DNA from: Parvularcula sp039033795 | Lineage (GTDB): Bacteria; Pseudomonadota; Alphaproteobacteria; Caulobacterales; Parvularculaceae | Direction of reading: 5' to 3' | Assembly (NCBI GenBank): GCA_039033795.1 | Contig: JBCCBY010000075.1 | Span: 1-11,447, forward strand | DNA length: 11,447 bases | In this document: positions 8,601 through 11,447 of the stretch, one piece after another | Position numbering within the stretch: the stretch's first letter is position 1 | Layout: each line of letters starts with the position of its first letter | Program-made: the position numbers and the translations under genes | Notes under the pieces: generated by a model | Seen by the model: the letters and a program-made list of their open reading frames with translations, nothing else | Database searches by the model: none | Told to the model about the DNA's origin: nothing

Positions 8601-8706
8601 GGTCTTCCTGCTGCGGCATCGTCAAAAGCGCTGCCGTGCCGCCGACCAAGATGAGCATCAGCACCATCATCAGCGCGCGTGGGGTATCGAAGAGAAGTGT
8701 TTTCAT
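5596..8706 (-). CDS. RND family efflux permease (inner-membrane pump)
   Basis: This encodes 1036 residues, the usual length for an AcrB-like trimeric proton-driven exporter. The topology is typical: helix 1 at about 11-29, a large periplasmic porter loop (30-336), helices 2-6 (about 337-490), helix 7 (about 526-546), a second loop (547-860) and helices 8-12 (about 861-1014). The early stretch QQEDPKI (32-38) and the YPGASAERVE (49-58) motif place it in the broad drug-efflux branch rather than the SecDF or metal branches, although the exact subfamily is not certain. Helix 4 carries GLLVDSAIV (397-405): one of the two adjacent relay aspartates of AcrB is present (D401) and the second is Ser. 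Helix 10 has GVAINAAIII (924-933), without the AcrB lysine. The start ATG has GAGGA 6 nt upstream, touching the stop of the adaptor gene. The substrate cannot be told from sequence. Confidence 0.95.
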   Translation of the reverse strand: MKTLLFDTPRALMMVLMLILVGGTAALLTMPQQEDPKIRNRVATILTAYPGASAERVEGLVSQRIEDRLRELEEVDTVSSRSSTGLSSITVVLQDSINNTDQAFSKVRDALADAVPLLPEGAADPRFIDNRGYAFTVLTALVWDADSEPNELILKRTADELQSRLRNIPGTEYTAISGAGPEEISVSLRSDLAQSLGLSESDIARALAAADSKSSAGQVFGPQNEVALEVRGALDTLDRIRDVPLRETADGTQVRVGDLADVQRGLQQPQPVTAIIDDRRAVVVGTRIDDGLRVGQWSARVRQELSFFEEDLSDGIELRIIFDQAVYAEQRFGSLLVNLGVGISLVVAILFFTLGPRAALLVTLAIPLTTLLSLTLMNFFGIPIHQMSITGLIVALGLLVDSAIVMCDAVGRALRRGLSPRDAVEESVGRLWIPLLSSTLTTVLAFLPITLLIGGAGEFVGPIADSVIIALLSSLLLAVTVVAALAGIFLKPSENMTRTASGGIDFPVVGPAFKSLLGLSLTAPRLSIFVAMLAPILGFVGVTTLPTQFFPAADRNQFHVELRLPSQSSLEQTRLAAEIADDLLESHPAIEEADWFIGGSVPSFYYNVVMNEDGQRSFAEAMVTAKKLSGLQEVLIELQQSLSEAMPNVQVNVRSLVQGPPAPAPFELRIQGRDLHVLKELGEQARLILSELPEVNVSTASLSGGEPKLWVDVDEDEARQAGFALSDVANGLAAKLQGAPGGTVIEGENEVPVIVRLDDSARGSFEELASLSLTGRATEGVGTPLLGLGDLSLEPAPSTIRRYQGERVNRILAYTSADALPSAVVAAFEEAVAEGRLDLPPGYTYAFGGDAENRSDAVGALLSSVGLIVVAAIAVIVLTFNSFRLGAIVLVVAVLSMGLGMLSLTISGYPFGFQPIIALMGLMGVAINAAIIIIATLKNIPEAVAGDRLAVRDGVLETSRHITSTTLTTFAGFLPLILADGDFWPPFATAIAGGVVLSTIVSFFFVPQCFLLLTRRRPVSVFDHDHAAEGLLHATA
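5617..5621 (-). promoter_or_regulatory. Ribosome-binding site of the TolC-type gene, inside the permease gene
   Basis: It reads AAGGA on the minus strand, 7 nt before the ATG at 5609, and lies within the last codons of the RND permease gene. It fixes the channel start at 5609 rather than 5642 and suggests translational coupling between permease and channel. Confidence 0.55.
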
Positions 8707-8715
8707 GTCTCGTCC

Positions 8716-9882
8716 TCAGCGCAGAATTGACGAGGAGGCCGCGCCAACCGCTGCTCCCGCGCCGAGATTCGTCTGTACCTGAACCCTCTGCCCAGGAACG
8801 AACCGGAAGGGCGACGTGGTGACGACGAGATCACCGTCCTCAAGCGTGCCCGTCACGAACACCTGGCTATCTCCGATCGAAATAATCTCAATGTCTTTGC
8901 GGCGGATCGTCTGCCCGTCGCCATCATCGACCACGACATAGGTCGACCACAGACCACGATACCCCTCCTGCAGAGCGGCGGTTGGAATCCAGACACCGGT
9001 GGCGCGACGTTCTTGGCTAAGACCAATGCGAACGAGCGTTCCTGGAATAAAGCCTGGGTCCTCTTCAATCGCCAATCGCACTTTACGACTTCTTGTCAGC
9101 ACATCCACATCTTCGCTGATCCCGCGAACGATTCCATCAGCTTGCAAATCTTTTGCCGAAAGCGAGTATCGATCACCAACTTCGATGTAGCGCGCGAGCT
9201 CAGTAGGGACGCCGATTTCGGCTTCTAGTTCAGCCCGCTGATTGATCCGAACGACCGGTTGCCCAATCTGCACTACAGTCCCAGCATCAATGTAACGACC
9301 GACAACGTAGCCAGCGAACGGCGCTTTCAGTGTTGCATCTTCAAGATCTTCCGTGGCCCTTTCCAGGCTGCGCTCAAGCGCGCGCACCCGTTCACGTGCC
9401 GTGTTGCGCTCCGCATCCGCATTATCGAGCTCTTGCTCGGTGGCAAATCCGGCAGCGAGAAGTTCAACGATCCGGCCTCTGGTCGCATTGGCGGTGGACA
9501 GGACGGCTCTGGCTTCTGCCAATTGGGCGGCCGCTTCGCTCGCACGAATGTCGAGCCTAACGGGATCGAGGCGAGCAAGCACAGCTCCCTCTTCAACAAG
9601 GTCCCCCACTTCGACCAGCACATCATCGACTTCACCGGAAACCTCGAAGGCAGCATCAGCCACCTGGGCCGCCAGGATCCGGCCCGAGAAGTTTCGCTGT
9701 TGTTGGTAGGTATCCTGATAACGAACCTCCATCACCGCCACTGGAAGTGCGGGATCTTTTGATTCGTCTTCCGTCGTGTTTGTTACAAAACCACGGCCGA
9801 CAAAAAGCGTTATCGCAACAACAATGGCCAAAACAGCCAGCCAGGCAACGCCTCGACCCAAGGCCACCAAAAATCGCAACAT
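8716..9882 (-). CDS. RND efflux periplasmic adaptor (membrane fusion protein)
   Basis: The 388-residue adaptor links the RND permease to the outer-membrane channel. An N-terminal helix (about 11-29) without a lipobox cysteine suggests that it is anchored by an uncleaved segment or exported by an ordinary signal. The split lipoyl domain is seen as FEVSGEVDDVLVEVGDLVEE (79-98) and LKAPFAGYVVGRYIDAGTVV (185-204). Between them lies a short alpha-hairpin (about 112-180) rich in Ala, Arg and Glu, including the ATEQELDNADAERN stretch. A beta-barrel domain (about 215-290) and a membrane-proximal domain (about 295-370) follow. The tail is low in complexity (Gly, Ala, Ser). It is first in the operon: ATG 9882 has AGGA 8 nt upstream, and its stop codon is 9 nt from the permease start. 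Confidence 0.94.
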   Translation of the reverse strand: MLRFLVALGRGVAWLAVLAIVVAITLFVGRGFVTNTTEDESKDPALPVAVMEVRYQDTYQQQRNFSGRILAAQVADAAFEVSGEVDDVLVEVGDLVEEGAVLARLDPVRLDIRASEAAAQLAEARAVLSTANATRGRIVELLAAGFATEQELDNADAERNTARERVRALERSLERATEDLEDATLKAPFAGYVVGRYIDAGTVVQIGQPVVRINQRAELEAEIGVPTELARYIEVGDRYSLSAKDLQADGIVRGISEDVDVLTRSRKVRLAIEEDPGFIPGTLVRIGLSQERRATGVWIPTAALQEGYRGLWSTYVVVDDGDGQTIRRKDIEIISIGDSQVFVTGTLEDGDLVVTTSPFRFVPGQRVQVQTNLGAGAAVGAASSSILR

Positions 9883-9935
9883 ACTGATATTCCTGCCTTA
9901 ATCGAGACACCATAGCCTCTGTGAGAACTGATATA

Positions 9936-9975
9936 TGACAATTATTGTATTTTGTCACTAGTCATTTTGTCAAAA
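9936..9975. promoter_or_regulatory. Candidate TetR operator: TGACAAAAT-type direct and inverted repeats
   Basis: ATTTTGTCA occurs twice in the same orientation (9949-9957 and 9964-9972), 15 bp apart. TGACAA (9936-9941) and TTGTCA (9952-9957) form an inverted repeat with a 10-bp centre. TTTTGTCAAAA (9965-9975) is a perfect palindrome around one base, and ACTAGT (9957-9962) is another small palindrome between the copies. Together they cover the -35 and -10 boxes of the pump promoter and lie 37-76 bp before the regulator start. TetR dimers usually bind such inverted sites. Which of the overlapping repeats is the true operator cannot be decided here. Confidence 0.55.
9944..9973 (-). promoter_or_regulatory. 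Predicted sigma-70 type promoter of the efflux operon
   Basis: On the minus strand there is a perfect -35 box TTGACA (9968-9973), an 18-nt spacer, and a -10 box TACAAT (9944-9949) with 5 of 6 consensus bases. Transcription would start at about 9937, leaving a leader of roughly 55 nt before the adaptor ATG. Both boxes lie within the repeats proposed as operator, which fits repression by the divergent TetR protein. Confidence 0.65.
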
Positions 9976-9999
9976 CCGCGTTACCTAGAAGACGATCAA

Positions 10000-10004
10000 A
10001 AGGA
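10000..10004 (+). promoter_or_regulatory. Ribosome-binding site supporting the TTG start of the TetR gene
   Basis: AAGGA lies 8 nt before the TTG at 10013. No ATG or GTG start in this frame lies between the TTG and the DNA-binding domain, so the TTG is the best start. A rare TTG start would keep regulator levels low. Confidence 0.6.
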
Positions 10005-10012
10005 CAAAACAC

Positions 10013-10627
10013 TTGCCCAGACTGAACCTCTCCGAGACAGAGACGCGCAACCTCATCCTGGATGAGGCTGATCGTCTGTTCACAGAGATTGGCTATGATA
10101 AAACCACCGTGGCCGATATCGCTCGGGCGTGCGGCTTCAGCTCCGCGAATGTTCATCGCGTCTTCGGGACCAAGAGCAGAATCAACAGGGCGATTGCGGA
10201 AAGAACGTTGCAAGGGCAGCTCGCGGAAGCGCGACGGATCGCCTTCTCAGAAAAAAGCGCGGCAATGCAGCTCGCGGCTTTTTACCGCTCTGTTCATCGC
10301 ATGACGCTTGATACCTTTATTGAGAACAGGTGCGTTCACCGCATGGTGGCGGCAGCCATTCAAGAACGTTGGGAAGAGGTCGAGAAATACCGCATGGGGC
10401 TGCTGGAGACTTCCCAAGAGATCGTCGAAAATGGCGTGTCGCAGAACGAGTTCTCTGTTGGCGATGTGGATGAAGCGGGACGCGCTGTGCACATGAGTGG
10501 TGTGCGATACTGCCACCCGCTTGCGGTGGCGGAGCTGGACGAGGCTCCTGACGACGGCGCGTTCCAAAGCTGGTTGTCGCTGATCTTAAGAGGCCTTGGA
10601 TATCAGGGACCATTGCCGCTTTACTAG
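10013..10627 (+). CDS. TetR/AcrR family transcriptional regulator
   Basis: The 204-residue protein has a classic N-terminal TetR DNA-binding domain: helix 1 around LILDEADRLFTEIGYDKTTV (14-33), then the helix-turn-helix VADIARACGFSSANVHRVFG (33-52) followed by TKSRI. The recognition helix SSANVHRVF departs from the common 'YYHF' type but is seen in a known group of TetR proteins with an A-N-V-Y/H-R-x-F pattern. The all-helical C-terminal half (about 60-200) would bind a ligand and dimerise; no ligand can be predicted. It starts at TTG. It is divergent from the efflux operon with a repeat-rich promoter between them, so it most likely represses the pump and perhaps itself, releasing on drug binding. 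Its stop codon overlaps that of the convergent epimerase gene. Confidence 0.92.
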   Translation: MPRLNLSETETRNLILDEADRLFTEIGYDKTTVADIARACGFSSANVHRVFGTKSRINRAIAERTLQGQLAEARRIAFSEKSAAMQLAAFYRSVHRMTLDTFIENRCVHRMVAAAIQERWEEVEKYRMGLLETSQEIVENGVSQNEFSVGDVDEAGRAVHMSGVRYCHPLAVAELDEAPDDGAFQSWLSLILRGLGYQGPLPLY

Positions 10628-11447
10628 GAAGCTGAAAGATCCTGCCGTGCCAGGACGATTTCGTCAGCCATTGTGATGAGGTGATACAAGCTGCTGGAGG
10701 GCATATGCTGTGAAAGCTGCGTTCCATCGACAGCAAATTCATCATGGTACCCACCACCCAATGCCTCGGGAAAATATCGGTCCATCGTCCGTTGAAGAAG
10801 AAGAGCAGCTTGATCAAAGCTTGCATCACCCCAACGGGCAAGCATGGTGATCGCTCTTATATGCTCCGTCTGCGGCCATAATCGACAAGCGCCACTATCG
10901 TGGCCAGTCACCAGCTGAACCACATTCGCCATCAGCGCGGTTTCATCATGGTACCCAACAGAGCGCGCCCGATTAATCAAGTCATGAGAAACGCTGTCGA
11001 TGCCGCCTTGGGCCGCTAGCCACGCCCACTCGACCATATGGCCAGGCTCTGCTTCTTGCCCTTTTTCCGGGTGGAGGTTCCAGTTCTCATCAAAGAACTC
11101 GCGAACAATGTGCGCTTCGTCGTCATAAAGAACGTCTTTAAACAGCTGGCGCATCTCTTCCAGTCGGTCATCTTGATCAAGCGGCATGTCAGCCTGCTGC
11201 ATAACCATAAATGCCTCAAAAAGATGCATATGCGGATTTTGGCGGCGAAGCGAAATGGGAGGATTTCCTTCTGCGTAACCCCCCATTTCCATCCGTAGAC
11301 CATCCAACACACTCAGGACAAACCGCGCCGCGTCCAAAGCTCGCGCATCGCGATAGGCACGATACCGCTCCGCAGAAGCAAGAAGGACAAAAGCATGGTC
11401 ATAAAGGTCAAGCCTACCATCGAGCACGGTGCCATCAGGGTTGAGCG
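10624..11447 (-). CDS. AGE family epimerase/isomerase, 5' end outside the window
   Basis: The frame is open to the right edge; a GTG at 11427 is internal, because the upstream codons (LNPDGT) continue the family pattern into LDGRLDLYDHAF. At least 273 residues are present, whereas the family is usually about 370-420, so roughly the first 100-130 are missing. Family motifs, numbered from the GTG codon, are NPHMHLFEAF (64-73), PGHMVEWAWL (128-137), LWPQTEHIRAI (183-193) and PSSSLYHL (243-250). The histidines and glutamates of the first two match the active-site positions of the alpha6/alpha6-barrel N-acylglucosamine 2-epimerase, mannose isomerase and cellobiose epimerase group. The exact sugar cannot be told. 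The protein is probably cytoplasmic and in sugar metabolism. It converges on the TetR gene and is unlikely to belong to the efflux operon. Confidence 0.92.
   Translation of the reverse strand, partial: LNPDGTVLDGRLDLYDHAFVLLASAERYRAYRDARALDAARFVLSVLDGLRMEMGGYAEGNPPISLRRQNPHMHLFEAFMVMQQADMPLDQDDRLEEMRQLFKDVLYDDEAHIVREFFDENWNLHPEKGQEAEPGHMVEWAWLAAQGGIDSVSHDLINRARSVGYHDETALMANVVQLVTGHDSGACRLWPQTEHIRAITMLARWGDASFDQAALLLQRTMDRYFPEALGGGYHDEFAVDGTQLSQHMPSSSLYHLITMADEIVLARQDLSAS

Noticed and set aside
5596..9882. Heavy-metal type (CusA/CzcA) assignment for the pump
   Set aside because: The helix-4 motif with one Asp is shared with metal pumps, but no Met/His metal-binding clusters are seen in the adaptor or porter loops, and the helix-10 glutamate of metal pumps is missing.
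9656..9958. Possible upstream reading frame in the pump leader (inner ATG at 9913), overlapping the adaptor start
   Set aside because: AGAGG is only 2 nt from this ATG, too close to work well; the frame runs deep into the adaptor gene in another frame and gives no recognisable protein.
1..11447. Mobile element, CRISPR array, tRNA or rRNA
   Set aside because: No transposase, integrase, terminal inverted repeats, regular repeat-spacer pattern or tRNA-like cloverleaf was seen in the gaps, which are all shorter than about 260 bp.

Overview
The window looks like chromosomal DNA of a Gram-negative proteobacterium, most likely a marine-type alphaproteobacterium. This is inferred from the three-part envelope efflux system, moderately high GC outside the left edge, use of TTG and GTG starts, and the protein families present. 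I cannot name a genus.

Layout from left to right. Bases 1-143 hold the 3' end of a gene on the + strand, in AT-rich DNA; 65 of the first 180 bases are G or C (36%). Its tail resembles the C-terminus of sulfotransferases, but this is weak. Bases 144-397 are intergenic, with a strong GC-rich hairpin (362-388). Bases 398-3688 (-) encode a large probable lipoprotein with about ten Asp-box (BNR) repeats. It is divergent from a small two-helix PepSY membrane protein (3791-4375, +). This gene overlaps tail-to-tail by 29 bp with the last gene of the efflux operon.

The core of the window is a minus-strand operon of three genes: periplasmic adaptor (9882-8716), RND permease (8706-5596) and TolC-type outer-membrane channel (5609-4347). 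The genes are tightly packed: a 9-nt gap with the permease ribosome-binding site touching the adaptor stop codon, then a 14-nt overlap. Together they would form an inner membrane-periplasm-outer membrane pump. A TetR-type repressor (10013-10627, +) is divergent from the operon. The 130-bp space between them carries a near-consensus promoter for the pump (-35 TTGACA, 18 nt, -10 TACAAT). Direct and inverted TGACAAAAT-like repeats cover it, which is the layout expected of a locally acting repressor.

At the right edge a 5'-truncated AGE-family epimerase/isomerase gene (10624 to beyond 11447, -) converges on tetR. The two stop codons share the same CTAG.

I saw no RNA gene, CRISPR array, insertion sequence or clearly novel system. 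The observations most worth following up are the altered charged residues in the RND proton-relay helices, the promoter/operator layout, and the unexplained BNR lipoprotein next to the PepSY gene.
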